Source of the DNA: Marinomonas piezotolerans
Lineage (GTDB): Bacteria > Pseudomonadota > Gammaproteobacteria > Pseudomonadales > Marinomonadaceae
Assembly (NCBI RefSeq): GCF_003362755.1
Contig: NZ_QKRA01000008.1
Coordinates: 62,001-126,000 of the forward strand
Reading direction: 5' to 3'
Length of the DNA: 64,000 nt
The position numbers and the translations under genes were made by a program. Shown in pieces: positions 1-8,625 of the stretch. Positions within the stretch are counted from its first letter, which is position 1. Each line of letters starts with the position of its first letter. Below the pieces are notes generated by a model. That model saw nothing but the letters and a program-made list of their open reading frames with translations. It was not told the origin of the DNA and made no database searches.

Positions 1-747
1 ACTGAAGTGCGTTACCTAGAGGCTATTTTCTTACGATTCCAGAAAGAATTGCGAGTGATCCATAGTGAAGATGAGCTACCCAATACGCTGACGCAGGGTG
101 ACATCTTGATTGTCGATGATAGCGTTATTACAGATCACTCAAATACGTCTTTGAAACAATTTAGCGAGCGTATTATTCTACTTTGCGAACAGCAAACTAA
201 CTTACAGCAACTAGAATCATTCTGTTTGGCATCGCTATACAAACCCGTGCATTTAAAAGCACTCTGCAATGCACTCGAAAAAATGTTTGCTACCGAGCCA
301 CGGTTATCGTCTGGGCCTGCAGCGAGACCGTTAGAGTTTCGTGTTGAAGCTAGACTATTGTTAGTCGAAGACAACCTGACGAACCAAATTGTGGCGAAGG
401 GGATGTTGGCTCTTTTTGGGGCGCAAGTCGATGTTGCCAGCGATGGTGAAAGTGCACTCGAACAAGTACAGCGTCAGAATTATGATCTTATATTCATGGA
501 TTGTCAGATGCCGATAATGGATGGGTATGAGGCCACGCGTAGAATTAGGCTGTTGGATCAAAACAGTGCTACATCTAGTGATGTTCCGATCGTTGCGCTG
601 AGTGCCAATGCAATGAAGGGTGATGATCTAGTGTGTATCGAAGCTGGCATGAATGATCATGTGGCTAAACCCGTGAGCAAGCAAACTTTGGAAAAGGCTT
701 TAAAGAATTGGATTCCACAACATATTCAAGGATCGATTGATGAGTAG
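1..747 (+). CDS. Hybrid sensor kinase, C-terminal receiver part (partial)
   Basis: The reading frame is open from the left edge, so only the C-terminal end of a longer protein is present. Counting from the GTG at position 7, the first ~95 codons look like a degenerate receiver domain (ILIVDDS, then a YKPVHLKAL ending). Codons ~115-240 form a complete receiver: acidic pair at LLLVEDN, phospho-acceptor Asp in FMDCQMPIMDGYEA (about codon 165), and the conserved Lys in VAKPVS. Tandem C-terminal receivers followed by an Hpt gene are typical of hybrid histidine kinases of the BarA/TorS type; the kinase core should lie just outside the window. The stop codon overlaps the start of the Hpt gene, so the two are probably co-translated. 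A stand-alone response regulator is the alternative, but the open left edge argues against it. Confidence 0.85.
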   Translation, partial: TEVRYLEAIFLRFQKELRVIHSEDELPNTLTQGDILIVDDSVITDHSNTSLKQFSERIILLCEQQTNLQQLESFCLASLYKPVHLKALCNALEKMFATEPRLSSGPAARPLEFRVEARLLLVEDNLTNQIVAKGMLALFGAQVDVASDGESALEQVQRQNYDLIFMDCQMPIMDGYEATRRIRLLDQNSATSSDVPIVALSANAMKGDDLVCIEAGMNDHVAKPVSKQTLEKALKNWIPQHIQGSIDE

Positions 748-1087
748 CACACCGCAATTTGATTACGATGACTTTTGTTCGCGCATGGGCGGGAATCAGG
801 CCTTGATGGGGGTTGTCGCTAAAGAGTTTATTCGAGAAAGTGCTGAAATCATTGCACTGCTCGATATAGCAGTTGAGCAATTGGATTACGCTGAAATTAA
901 GCGTTTGGCGCATCGCCTGAAAGGAGCATCTGCAGAGGTTTCTGCGACGACATTACATCAAGCTTCTCAGATGCTTGGTAGCGCAGCTGAAGCGAAGGAT
1001 AATCAAGAAATAAAGGCCCGATTAGGTGTAATACTTGCCTCACATAATGTTGTCGGTAAAGATATTAAACAAGTATTAGCGCTATAA
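740..1087 (+). CDS. Hpt phosphotransfer protein
   Basis: A 115-residue histidine phosphotransfer protein of normal length for a stand-alone Hpt. The motif RLAHRLKGASAEV carries the phosphorylatable His at about residue 58 with the usual following Lys-Gly. I chose the ATG at 740 over the in-frame TTG at 737; it overlaps the upstream receiver stop (745-747), which indicates translational coupling. Its likely role is to relay phosphate from the receiver of the upstream hybrid kinase to a separate receiver. The REC-CheC protein two genes downstream has an intact phospho-acceptor Asp and is the obvious local candidate, but that pairing is inference. Cytoplasmic; no membrane segment. Confidence 0.9.
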   Translation: MSSTPQFDYDDFCSRMGGNQALMGVVAKEFIRESAEIIALLDIAVEQLDYAEIKRLAHRLKGASAEVSATTLHQASQMLGSAAEAKDNQEIKARLGVILASHNVVGKDIKQVLAL

Positions 1088-1124
1088 AGGCGTTACATTC
1101 GACACAGAAAGTATAAGCCAGACT

Positions 1125-2303
1125 ATGCCAAAAGTTTATCGACAACTTACCGTCCCTGATATGGTGCGTGTTCATCGCTACCAAAGCCTACCGGAGCTTG
1201 GTCCTACGTTGCTGTTTTTTAGTGGTGGATCCGCACTCAATAAAATCTCTAGATGTCTTAAGCGTTACACTCATCATTCAGTGCACATGGTGACACCGTT
1301 TGACTCAGGAGGAAGCTCCGCCAAGTTACGTGATGCGTTTGACATGCCTGCTGTCGGAGACTTGCGTAGCCGTATTATGGCTTTGGCCGATGAAACCGTG
1401 CTTGGGCAACCTGATGTTTATGAATTGTTTAGCTATAGGATGGGGACACGAGCCAATTCTAAACAGTTATTTTTAGAGTTGGCAGCGTTGGTTGATGGTT
1501 CGCATCCTTTGATGATTCCGATCGTTGCGCCGATGAAAGCGCTCATACAAACCCAATTAAAGCGTTTGCAAGAAAGGCTGCCAGAGGACTTTGACCTACG
1601 CGGTGCCAGCGTGGGCAATTTAATCATTGCCGGCGGGTATTTAAGCTACCAAGAGCTGCTTGATCCGATAGTCTTTTTGTTTTCTAGACTGGTTAAAACA
1701 CTGGGGCAAGTAACGACTATTATTGATGACGTGTACCACCTAGGCGTGACCTTAAGTGATGGTAGGCGGATAATTGGCCAACATCTAATGACAGGAAAAG
1801 AGGCGGCTAAGCTGGATTCGCCTATCACCAAAATTTGGTTAAATAATGGTTTAACGGAATGCGTCCCAGTGCAGCCTTTATTGCCAGATGACCGTAGACA
1901 GCAGATCACCAGTTCTGACTTGATTTGCTATCCACCAGGTAGTTTCTTTACGAGTATTGTCGCTAATTTGTTGGTAACTGGGGTCGCCGATGCCATTGCC
2001 AAAAACCGTAACCCAAAAGTGTATCTTCCCAACTTGGGAGAGGATCCCGAGCAATTAGGGTGGCCTATAATGAAACGAATCGAGTATTTGTTAAGGCTTT
2101 TACTGGATGATGAACCTGATCAAAATTGCCATCGTCCAGTGCTGAATTGGCTGCTTTTAGATGACGCTTATGATTATGGCTTTCTGGACGAAGAGAAACT
2201 TAAAGAGTGGGGGGTAAGTGTGGTCAGGACACGACTAATCACCACGAGAATAGAGCGCTATGATGAGCAGCGTGTGAGTGAAGCTTTATTGTCATTTGTA
2301 TAA
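1125..2303 (+). CDS. CofD/YvcK-like family protein (GAK-system type)
   Basis: The 392-residue protein starts with a phosphate-binding strand-loop (TLLFFSGGSALNKIS), followed by PFDSGGSSAKLRDAF and VGDLRSRIMALAD. These match the GG-S/T, D-D/S-GGSS-G-LR and GD-x-R-x-x-L-x-A-L signatures of the CofD (2-phospho-lactate transferase) and YvcK families. Further conserved glycines occur around residues 160-175. I do not see the other genes of F420 synthesis, so true CofD activity is unlikely. The length and extended C-terminus fit the uncharacterised CofD-like branch that NCBI models name GAK system; I recall this rather than having searched it. It sits 37 nt after the Hpt gene in the same direction, so it may be co-expressed with the phosphorelay. 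Substrate unknown. Confidence 0.72.
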   Translation: MPKVYRQLTVPDMVRVHRYQSLPELGPTLLFFSGGSALNKISRCLKRYTHHSVHMVTPFDSGGSSAKLRDAFDMPAVGDLRSRIMALADETVLGQPDVYELFSYRMGTRANSKQLFLELAALVDGSHPLMIPIVAPMKALIQTQLKRLQERLPEDFDLRGASVGNLIIAGGYLSYQELLDPIVFLFSRLVKTLGQVTTIIDDVYHLGVTLSDGRRIIGQHLMTGKEAAKLDSPITKIWLNNGLTECVPVQPLLPDDRRQQITSSDLICYPPGSFFTSIVANLLVTGVADAIAKNRNPKVYLPNLGEDPEQLGWPIMKRIEYLLRLLLDDEPDQNCHRPVLNWLLLDDAYDYGFLDEEKLKEWGVSVVRTRLITTRIERYDEQRVSEALLSFV

Positions 2304-2408
2304 CTGAACTATCATTCATTCTTTTAGCTATAAAAAGTTGGTTAAAAAAGATACCATCTGTATTCTTCATTATTCACCAAGCACCATTAGCAGGTAAACG
2401 TAGACTTC

Positions 2409-3419
2409 ATGAGTAAAAATATTCTCATTTGTGATGACTCAGGGATTGCTCGTAAACAGCTGTCTCGGATCTTGCCCACAGAGTGGGATGCGCAAGTAGA
2501 GTTCGCCAAAAACGGTCAAGAAGCGATAGATCGCATTGGTCAACATTCTACGGACGTGTTATTTCTCGATCTAAATATGCCTGTGATGGATGGCTATCAG
2601 ACCTTGGAAGCTTTGCAATCTATTGCGAATCCGCCGAAGGTAATTGTCGTGTCAGGCGATATTCAGGCGCAAGCCTTAGAACGTGTTAAAGCGCTTGGGG
2701 CTTTGGAGTTTTTACAGAAGCCTGTAGACCCTAATTTACTTAAAGAAACATTAGAAGCACATCATTTACTAGGGTTAGAAGATAAGCAGGGCGCCTTGAT
2801 TTTGGGCGATGCGGTTGAAGATTTTTCTTTGAGTCAATGTCTTCAAGAAGTCTCGAACGTTTCCATGGGGCGAGCTGCCAGTGTGCTTGCAGACATGCTT
2901 AATGTATTCGTGAAGCTGCCGGTACCAAAGGTAAATATTTTAGAGGTCAGCGAACTTCAAATGGCACTGACCTATGGTGCTATGAATGATGACCGCTGTT
3001 CAGCTGTGACTCAGGGCTTTGTCGGTGCAGGTATCGCCATTGAAGCATTGCTGATTTTTTCAGACTCCAGTTTTCCTGATATGGCGAAACTGTTGAACGT
3101 AACTGAAAAGATTGACCGAGATATGGAAATCGAATTACTGATGGATGTATCGTCGGTTTTGATTGGTCCTTTCATAAAAGCGTTGGGCAATCAGTTAAAT
3201 ATAGATTTCAGCTATAGCCACCCAATTGTCATGGGGCAGCACGTCAAGGTTTCTGATTTAATTAACGTGAAGCGTGCAAAATGGAAGCGTACTTTAGCGG
3301 TAGAGATCGTATATGAAGTAGAAAATTATGAGATTAATTGTGATTTGATGCTCTTGTTCACTGAAGACTCTCTGCCAGTGCTTGAACGTTTATTGTCCTA
3401 TTTAGTAGAGGAAGAGTAA
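2409..3419 (+). CDS. Response regulator with CheC-type phosphatase domain (REC-CheC)
   Basis: Residues 1-120 form a receiver: acidic DD at 9-10, phospho-acceptor Asp at 54 in LFLDLNMPVMDGYQ, and Lys104 in FLQKPVD. The rest (about 140-336) resembles CheC/CheX CheY-P phosphatases. The first helix contains EVSNVSMGRA, with the E-x-x-N pair (E147, N150) that forms the phosphatase site in this family. The second, pseudo-symmetric site is degenerate (DVSS near 246-249), so only one active site is expected. The likely job is to remove phosphate from a CheY-like receiver, with the receiver domain gating activity. The next gene, a diguanylate cyclase, begins one base after this stop, so the two are almost certainly one operon. 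Confidence 0.85.
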   Translation: MSKNILICDDSGIARKQLSRILPTEWDAQVEFAKNGQEAIDRIGQHSTDVLFLDLNMPVMDGYQTLEALQSIANPPKVIVVSGDIQAQALERVKALGALEFLQKPVDPNLLKETLEAHHLLGLEDKQGALILGDAVEDFSLSQCLQEVSNVSMGRAASVLADMLNVFVKLPVPKVNILEVSELQMALTYGAMNDDRCSAVTQGFVGAGIAIEALLIFSDSSFPDMAKLLNVTEKIDRDMEIELLMDVSSVLIGPFIKALGNQLNIDFSYSHPIVMGQHVKVSDLINVKRAKWKRTLAVEIVYEVENYEINCDLMLLFTEDSLPVLERLLSYLVEEE

Positions 3420-3420
3420 A

Positions 3421-4380
3421 TTGAGTCAGCAAGGGGATATGACCGAACTGCATTGGCTCTTTGATATGTTGCAACATATTGATGTTGGGCTTGTGGTTCT
3501 TAATAGTAAGTACGAAGTTGAGTTATGGAATGGGTTTATGGAAAACCACTCTGGCGTAAGCTCATCCAATGCTCGTGGGAAATCTTTATTCAGTATCTTT
3601 CCGACGATTAATAAAGATTGGTTAAGTCAAAAACTTGATAATGTGCTGGCCCTCCAAACACCGATCTATGTGTCGTGGGAACAGCGTCCCTACTTATTTC
3701 CATTTAAATCCTATCGGTCCGTAACCAGCATCTCAGAAAAGATGTTTCAAAATGTAGTGATTCGCCCGATTAATAACGTCAATGGCAAGGTGAGCCACCT
3801 TTGTTTGGTGGTGTATGATGTAACTGATGTGGCTGTCAATAAAGCCGCTTTGTCATCTGCAAATCGCAAGCTGGATCAATTAAGTAAGATTGATGCGCTT
3901 ACTGAACTTAATAATCGAGCAAGCTTGGATAAAGCGCTTAAACTAACGTTTGATTCTCATCGAAATAATGGCAGTGGCCCTCATTCTATGGTGATGGCTG
4001 ACATTGATTATTTTAAAAAAGTGAACGATACGTACGGTCACCAAGTCGGTGATCAAGTACTGCAAGAGCTCGCGCAAATGTTGTCCAAGGGGTCTCGTAA
4101 AGGAGACTTCGTTGGTCGTTATGGCGGTGAAGAGTTCTGTATTTTGCTTCCAAATACCAGTAAAGATGGTGCTCACAAGTTTTGTGAGAAAGTGCGTCAA
4201 GAACTGGAGCAGACAGCAATTAAAACCTCAAAAGGTGAATTAAATATTACCATCAGCATGGGGGTAAGTGAGGTCAGCTCAAATCACAAAACCATGGATG
4301 ATTGGCTAGGGGCGGCTGACGCGGCTTTGTATCAAGCCAAAGAAAATGGCCGTAATCAGACGGTTGTCGCAGAGTCTTAA
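3421..4380 (+). CDS. PAS-GGDEF diguanylate cyclase
   Basis: A cytoplasmic 319-residue protein. Residues ~10-140 look like a PAS sensor domain (DVGLVVLNSKYEVELWN) and ~155-315 are a GGDEF domain. Substrate and metal residues are visible in MVMADIDYFKKVNDTYGH, and the active loop is GGEEF, so diguanylate cyclase activity is expected. RKGD lies five residues before the loop and fits an RxxD inhibitory site for product feedback. The start is a TTG; AGGAAGAG at 3409-3416 gives better spacing for it than the short spacing before the downstream ATG at 3439. It is coupled to the REC-CheC gene and is followed by an intrinsic terminator, so it ends the signalling block. Confidence 0.93.
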   Translation: MSQQGDMTELHWLFDMLQHIDVGLVVLNSKYEVELWNGFMENHSGVSSSNARGKSLFSIFPTINKDWLSQKLDNVLALQTPIYVSWEQRPYLFPFKSYRSVTSISEKMFQNVVIRPINNVNGKVSHLCLVVYDVTDVAVNKAALSSANRKLDQLSKIDALTELNNRASLDKALKLTFDSHRNNGSGPHSMVMADIDYFKKVNDTYGHQVGDQVLQELAQMLSKGSRKGDFVGRYGGEEFCILLPNTSKDGAHKFCEKVRQELEQTAIKTSKGELNITISMGVSEVSSNHKTMDDWLGAADAALYQAKENGRNQTVVAES

Positions 4381-4407
4381 TTGAATGATGTAAATGAATA
4401 GCGATAG

Positions 4408-4432
4408 AAAGCCTCCAGTTGGAGGCTTTTTT
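4408..4432 (+). terminator. Intrinsic terminator after the diguanylate cyclase
   Basis: GCCTCC-AGTT-GGAGGC makes a perfect six-pair stem followed by a run of six T. It ends the signalling block and lies 10 nt from the stop of the convergent rimB-rimK gene. Confidence 0.85.
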
Positions 4433-4443
4433 GTCGCTACCAA

Positions 4444-5823
4444 TTACTTGTGTTGTAAGCGTTTTTCGACAGCAGTGATCATGCGTGATGCGATGTCTTC
4501 ATTGGTTGCTGTTTCAATGCCTTGTAGGCCAGGGGAAGAGTTCACTTCTAATAACAGAGGCCCAGAATTCGAGCGGATTAAGTCGACGCCCGCAACCTTT
4601 AGGTTCATCGCTTTGGCTGCTTTGATCGCAATGCGCTTTTCCTCTGCTGTGACTTTAACAAGTTCTGCACGTCCACCTTGGTGAATGTTGGCCCTAAACT
4701 CTCCTGGTGCCGCAACGCGTTGTATTGAGGCCACCACTTTGCCATCAATCACAAAACAGCGGAGGTCTTTCCCACTCGCCTCTTTAATAAACTCTTGCAC
4801 CAGAATATTAGCGTTCAAGCTTTTGAATGCGTTGATGACGGACTCGGCCGCTTTTTTAGTTTCGGCAAGTACCACCCCTTTTCCCTGAGTACCTTCCAAT
4901 AGTTTCACAATAAGTGGAGCGCCACCGACCATATTTATCAAGTCGGTCGTATCGAGTGGAGAATTAGCAAACCCTGTTGTTGGGATGGCTAAACCATGCT
5001 CTAAAAGTAGTTGTAAAGAGCGTAATTTGTCTCGTGATTGCGCAATGGCAACGGAATCATTTAGACAGAAGATTCCTAGGGATTCGAACTGTCGCAATAA
5101 GGTGCACGCATAGAATGTCATGCTTGGTCGAATGCGAGGAATAACGGCATCTAAATCATTCAAAATTCGACCGCCACGATAGTGAATTTCTGGAGTCGTA
5201 GCATCCAGTTTCATATAGCAATGGCGTACGTTTAAAAATTGCATTTCATGACCGCGAGCTTCGCCCGCCTCAATGATGCGACGATTACTATATAGTTCGG
5301 GGTTGCTAGCCAACACGCCAATTTTGAGGCCACCTTCTCTTATCTCAGGAGTTTGGTAGAGGTCGGCGAGCGACTCTTGAAGGCGGTCACCGAACATGCA
5401 GCTAATTTGAGGATCGACAAGTAGACGGCCGTTCATCGCTTCGCGCCCTAACAGCATTCGAAATCCCATGCTGTCGCGGTCAGTGAGAGTTAATTCCACA
5501 TCCCACGTACGGTCTCCTAGCTGCATGGGGACACGGATGACATAACGACGCTCACGATCACCGCTAGAGCTTTTGATGACGCGCTGATCAATGACTTCTG
5601 CTTCACAGCTTACGACGACTTTACGGCTTTCTTGAATGGGGTGAACATCAAAGGTCGCCCATGTTTGACCGGAGCGTTGGAATGTTTGAATATTGATCGC
5701 ATGCAATGAAGAAGTTTTGGCACCAGAATCCACTCGTGCCTTAATGGCAGGGATGTTAAGCGAAGGGAAAGCACACCATTCAGCGTTACCCACTACCATT
5801 TTTTGATCAAAAAAATCCGACAT
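4444..5823 (-). CDS. rimK: RimB-RimK fusion: S6 glutamate ligase with aspartic-protease-like domain
   Basis: Two domains in one chain. Residues ~10-140 contain [16 protein letters not shown], the retropepsin-like signature of the RimB / ATP-dependent zinc protease (DUF785) family. From about residue 165 the protein aligns along its length with E. coli RimK, an ATP-grasp ligase that adds glutamates to the C-terminus of ribosomal protein S6. Visible ATP-grasp elements include [29 protein letters not shown], the RANIHQGG loop and the metal-binding [10 protein letters not shown]. In pseudomonads RimB and RimK are separate proteins that trim and add the glutamate tail. I chose the ATG at 5823 (MSDFFD); an in-frame ATG at 5838 would add five residues. 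Divergent from the mutarotase gene across ~250 bp. Confidence 0.9.
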   Translation of the reverse strand: MSDFFDQKMVVGNAEWCAFPSLNIPAIKARVDSGAKTSSLHAINIQTFQRSGQTWATFDVHPIQESRKVVVSCEAEVIDQRVIKSSSGDRERRYVIRVPMQLGDRTWDVELTLTDRDSMGFRMLLGREAMNGRLLVDPQISCMFGDRLQESLADLYQTPEIREGGLKIGVLASNPELYSNRRIIEAGEARGHEMQFLNVRHCYMKLDATTPEIHYRGGRILNDLDAVIPRIRPSMTFYACTLLRQFESLGIFCLNDSVAIAQSRDKLRSLQLLLEHGLAIPTTGFANSPLDTTDLINMVGGAPLIVKLLEGTQGKGVVLAETKKAAESVINAFKSLNANILVQEFIKEASGKDLRCFVIDGKVVASIQRVAAPGEFRANIHQGGRAELVKVTAEEKRIAIKAAKAMNLKVAGVDLIRSNSGPLLLEVNSSPGLQGIETATNEDIASRMITAVEKRLQHK

Positions 5824-6070
5824 ATTGCATAGTCTCATTGAATTAAGGCGCTTGAGTTGCGCGAATTAGGGATAAAAAAGCGGTGATGGGAACATCCAAA
5901 AATTTGCCCGCTATGGGGTGCGTTATAGCCTAATATTGCAGAATAGGTAAGTATAATTTTGTATTACCGCATTATTTCGTGATTTGAATGTTCAGCATAA
6001 CGTCAAACTATTGTAATAAGAGTCTGAAGGTCTAATATGGCTCTACTGCGAGAAATATTTGGAGCCACAA

Positions 6071-6985
6071 ATGAATGCTCAGCTAATTCAAGAGCTGGAA
6101 GCACTGGGTGGAGAAATTCTACCTTCAAGTTTACGAGACTGTGATGAGATCATAATTGATCAGCCAAGCTACAAAGCACGCATTGCGCTTTGGGGTGGCC
6201 ACTTAGTGAGCTTTGTTCCGTCAGGTCAAGCTGATCTACTTTTTCAATCAGCGAATGAAGGTGCTCAGACTCGCTTTGGGCGGCGTCATTTTGGTGTGCC
6301 AGTATGCTGGCCTTGGTTTGGCGCCCACAGAGACGATGAACACTTTCCTGCTCACGGTTTAGCTCGCTACTTCCGCTGGGATCTTGTCGAAGTAGGTCGT
6401 TTTAAAAATGGCGATGTCAAAATAGTAATACGTCTGGCGTCAGAAGATCATCCACTGATTGAAGAAATGTGGCCTTACGCGTTTGAATTGCGTCAGGTTT
6501 TCCGTTTAGGGGATGGGTTCAGTATTAACTTTTCTGCCGCGAACCTATCGGAAGAAAGCATGCCTATATCGGAAGCGATGCATACCTATTTTCATGTAGG
6601 TAGCAATCAGGCTTCATCCGTCGTTGGGCTGGACGGTATACGTTACGTTGATAAGTTCAACGAAGGTAAAGAGTTTACGCAAGAAGGCTCTGTAGCACCG
6701 TGTGAAGAGTTAGATAGGGTTTACTTGGACGCACCCAATCAACTGGAGTTGGTTGACTCGGCATTCTCTCGTAAGCTCGTGATTGAAACAGAAGGGAGTT
6801 GTTCTACGGTACTCTGGAATCCTGGTGCTGCCCTCGCGGCTTTGCGAACCGATATGGAAGATGATGACTATCAGCATTTTGTGTGTGTCGAAACAGCCAA
6901 TGCACTTGGAAACAGTTACAAAATTAAGCCAGGAGAGATGCACCAGCTAAGAGTCAGCGTTAAGGTGGAAGCGATCGAGTCTTAA
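6071..6985 (+). CDS. yeaD: D-hexose-6-phosphate mutarotase (aldose-1-epimerase-like)
   Basis: A 304-residue member of the YeaD family, which interconverts the anomers of glucose-6-phosphate. Family landmarks are GGHLVSFVP, RFGRRHFGVPVCWPWFG, the FPAHGLARYFRW motif with a likely active-site His, and SEAMHTYFHV with a second conserved His. FVCVETANAL near the C-terminus carries the catalytic-type Glu. I chose the ATG at 6071 because GGAG at 6061-6064 is ideally placed before it; the longer frame would need a TTG at 6059. No signal peptide, so it acts in the cytosol on sugar phosphates. It is a single gene, closed by a bidirectional terminator shared with crc. Confidence 0.9.
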   Translation: MNAQLIQELEALGGEILPSSLRDCDEIIIDQPSYKARIALWGGHLVSFVPSGQADLLFQSANEGAQTRFGRRHFGVPVCWPWFGAHRDDEHFPAHGLARYFRWDLVEVGRFKNGDVKIVIRLASEDHPLIEEMWPYAFELRQVFRLGDGFSINFSAANLSEESMPISEAMHTYFHVGSNQASSVVGLDGIRYVDKFNEGKEFTQEGSVAPCEELDRVYLDAPNQLELVDSAFSRKLVIETEGSCSTVLWNPGAALAALRTDMEDDDYQHFVCVETANALGNSYKIKPGEMHQLRVSVKVEAIES

Positions 6986-7015
6986 TTTCTGTTTGATCTA
7001 TCGAACTACGATACA

Positions 7016-7045
7016 AAAGAGCCCAGTTTCGCAACTGGGCTCTTT
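7016..7045. terminator. Bidirectional intrinsic terminator between yeaD and crc
   Basis: AAAGAGCCCAGTT and AACTGGGCTCTTT form a long perfect stem around TCGC. The flanking A and T tracts make it usable from both directions between two convergent genes. Confidence 0.85.
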
Positions 7046-7069
7046 GTTGTTTGGTGTAGCACTGCGTCA

Positions 7070-7846
7070 TCAGTCCAGATCGTATTCCATGATCAGTGGG
7101 GCATGATCAGAAAAGCGCTGGCCTTTATAGACGCTGCCGCCCTGGATGACGTGTTTTAAGCCAGGCGTAGCGATTTGATAATCTAAACGTCCTCCTTCAT
7201 CAAGCTTCCAGGCGCGCTCATAGTCAGGCCACCAAGTGTATTGCTTATCTTGCTTGTTTACTTGGCGGAACGCATCAATGTATTCATGATCATTGAAGAT
7301 TTCATTAATCCATTTACGTTCTTCAGGTAAAAAGCCTGAATTGCGTTGGTTCACGAACCAGCTGCTTACGTCGATCGGTGAGCGAGCGACATTACACGTG
7401 CCACAAAAAATGAATTCACGACGTTTACGGCGTGTCTTTATTAAATGGTTCTTAAAGCCTTCCATAAAACGGTACTTATGCTCTTGAAGCGCTTCTTCAT
7501 GATTTGAGCCATGGGGCGTTAAGAAAGAGCCAATGCTGACTTTATCAAAATCTGCCTGAATAAAGCGTCCTTCAAAGTCACATTCAGGGAAGCCCATCCC
7601 CGTCATAATGGCCTTTGGCATAGTTTTCGAATAGATTGCTACGCCCGCTTCGTCAGGGTTATCAAGAGAATCAAAGAAGTACGCATTATATTCAGGAGGG
7701 AAGAATACGCTGTCATTCAGACTGCGCTCATCTGCTTGAATATCTTGCAGACAAATCACATCTGGGTTTTGACGTAGCACCCACTCGAAGAATCCACGTT
7801 CCGCTGCTTGTTTTATACCGTTTACATTAAGGCTGATGACCTTCAT
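7070..7846 (-). CDS. crc: Crc-like catabolite repression control protein (ExoIII fold, catalytic Asp lost)
   Basis: The 258-residue chain has the exonuclease III/AP endonuclease fold, and automatic annotation would call it Xth. Features show it is Crc instead. The general-acid Asp of the usual GDxN motif is Thr150 (FCGTCNVA), and the metal-binding Glu of the LQE motif is Asp35 (CLQDIQAD). The His of SDHAP (H248) remains. Length and several stretches ([28 protein letters not shown]) resemble pseudomonad Crc from memory. It lies next to pyrE as crc does in Pseudomonas. Known Crc acts with Hfq to repress translation of catabolic mRNAs and has no nuclease activity. Residual nuclease function cannot be excluded from sequence. 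Divergent from pyrE. Confidence 0.82.
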   Translation of the reverse strand: MKVISLNVNGIKQAAERGFFEWVLRQNPDVICLQDIQADERSLNDSVFFPPEYNAYFFDSLDNPDEAGVAIYSKTMPKAIMTGMGFPECDFEGRFIQADFDKVSIGSFLTPHGSNHEEALQEHKYRFMEGFKNHLIKTRRKRREFIFCGTCNVARSPIDVSSWFVNQRNSGFLPEERKWINEIFNDHEYIDAFRQVNKQDKQYTWWPDYERAWKLDEGGRLDYQIATPGLKHVIQGGSVYKGQRFSDHAPLIMEYDLD

Positions 7847-7963
7847 TTCTGGTCCCTACAATTCCTAGCCGTGTGTTATATTAACGCCCATTGTTCGTCA
7901 GGAAACCATATTCCTGCATCGAGAGGCAATTCGTTTGTAGTTTTTCATCTTTCTGGAGTCGGT

Positions 7964-8611
7964 ATGAAACCTTACCAAAGAGAATTTATAGAGTTCGCAA
8001 TTGAGCAAAATGTGCTGCGCTTTGGCGAATTTACACTTAAATCGGGTCGTGTAAGCCCGTATTTCTTTAATGCTGGTCTGTTTAGCTCAGGTCAAGCCCT
8101 TGCAAAACTGGGACGCTTTTACGCCGCTGCCTTAGTAGAAGCTGACGTATCCTTTGATGTTCTTTTTGGTCCAGCTTACAAGGGTATTCCCTTAGCAACA
8201 ACTACTGCTGTTGCTCTTTACGATCATCACGATATTGATACACCATACGTGTTTAATCGCAAAGAAGCGAAGGATCACGGCGAAGGCGGCTCATTGGTAG
8301 GAGCTCCCCTTCAAGGTGACATCATGATTATCGATGATGTGATTACGGCAGGAACAGCTATTCGCGAAGTGATGGATATCATCAACAAAGCGGGCGCTAA
8401 ACCTGCTGGTGTACTGATTGCTCTAAATCGCCAAGAGCGTGGTCGCGGTGAACTGTCTGCTATCCAAGAGGTTGAGAGAGATTTCTCAATGCCTGTTGTG
8501 AGCATTGTGTCACTGAACGACATTATGACGTATCTTGCAGAGCAAGACTCGCCAGAATTTGCTAAACACCTTGATGCAGTGAAAGCATACCGTGATCAAT
8601 ACGGCGTGTAA
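7964..8611 (+). CDS. pyrE: Orotate phosphoribosyltransferase
   Basis: Converts orotate and PRPP to orotidine monophosphate in pyrimidine synthesis. The PRPP-binding motif [15 protein letters not shown] is at residues ~121-135. [12 protein letters not shown] near residue 28 and the flexible loop [11 protein letters not shown] around 99-109 are typical of bacterial PyrE. The 215-residue length fits E. coli PyrE. I chose the ATG at 7964, preceded by GGAG at 7955-7958; a longer open frame extends upstream to 7808 but overlaps crc and lacks homology. It converges with slmA, the enteric neighbour, with only 14 nt between the stops. Confidence 0.97.
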   Translation: MKPYQREFIEFAIEQNVLRFGEFTLKSGRVSPYFFNAGLFSSGQALAKLGRFYAAALVEADVSFDVLFGPAYKGIPLATTTAVALYDHHDIDTPYVFNRKEAKDHGEGGSLVGAPLQGDIMIIDDVITAGTAIREVMDIINKAGAKPAGVLIALNRQERGRGELSAIQEVERDFSMPVVSIVSLNDIMTYLAEQDSPEFAKHLDAVKAYRDQYGV

Positions 8612-8625
8612 TGATAAAGCAGGCG

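Noticed and set aside
1125..2303. True CofD of coenzyme F420 synthesis
   Set aside because: No other F420 gene is present, and the length and context fit an uncharacterised branch.
7070..7846. Exonuclease III (xth) call
   Set aside because: The catalytic Asp is Thr and the metal Glu is Asp, and the gene sits beside pyrE as crc does; Crc fits better.
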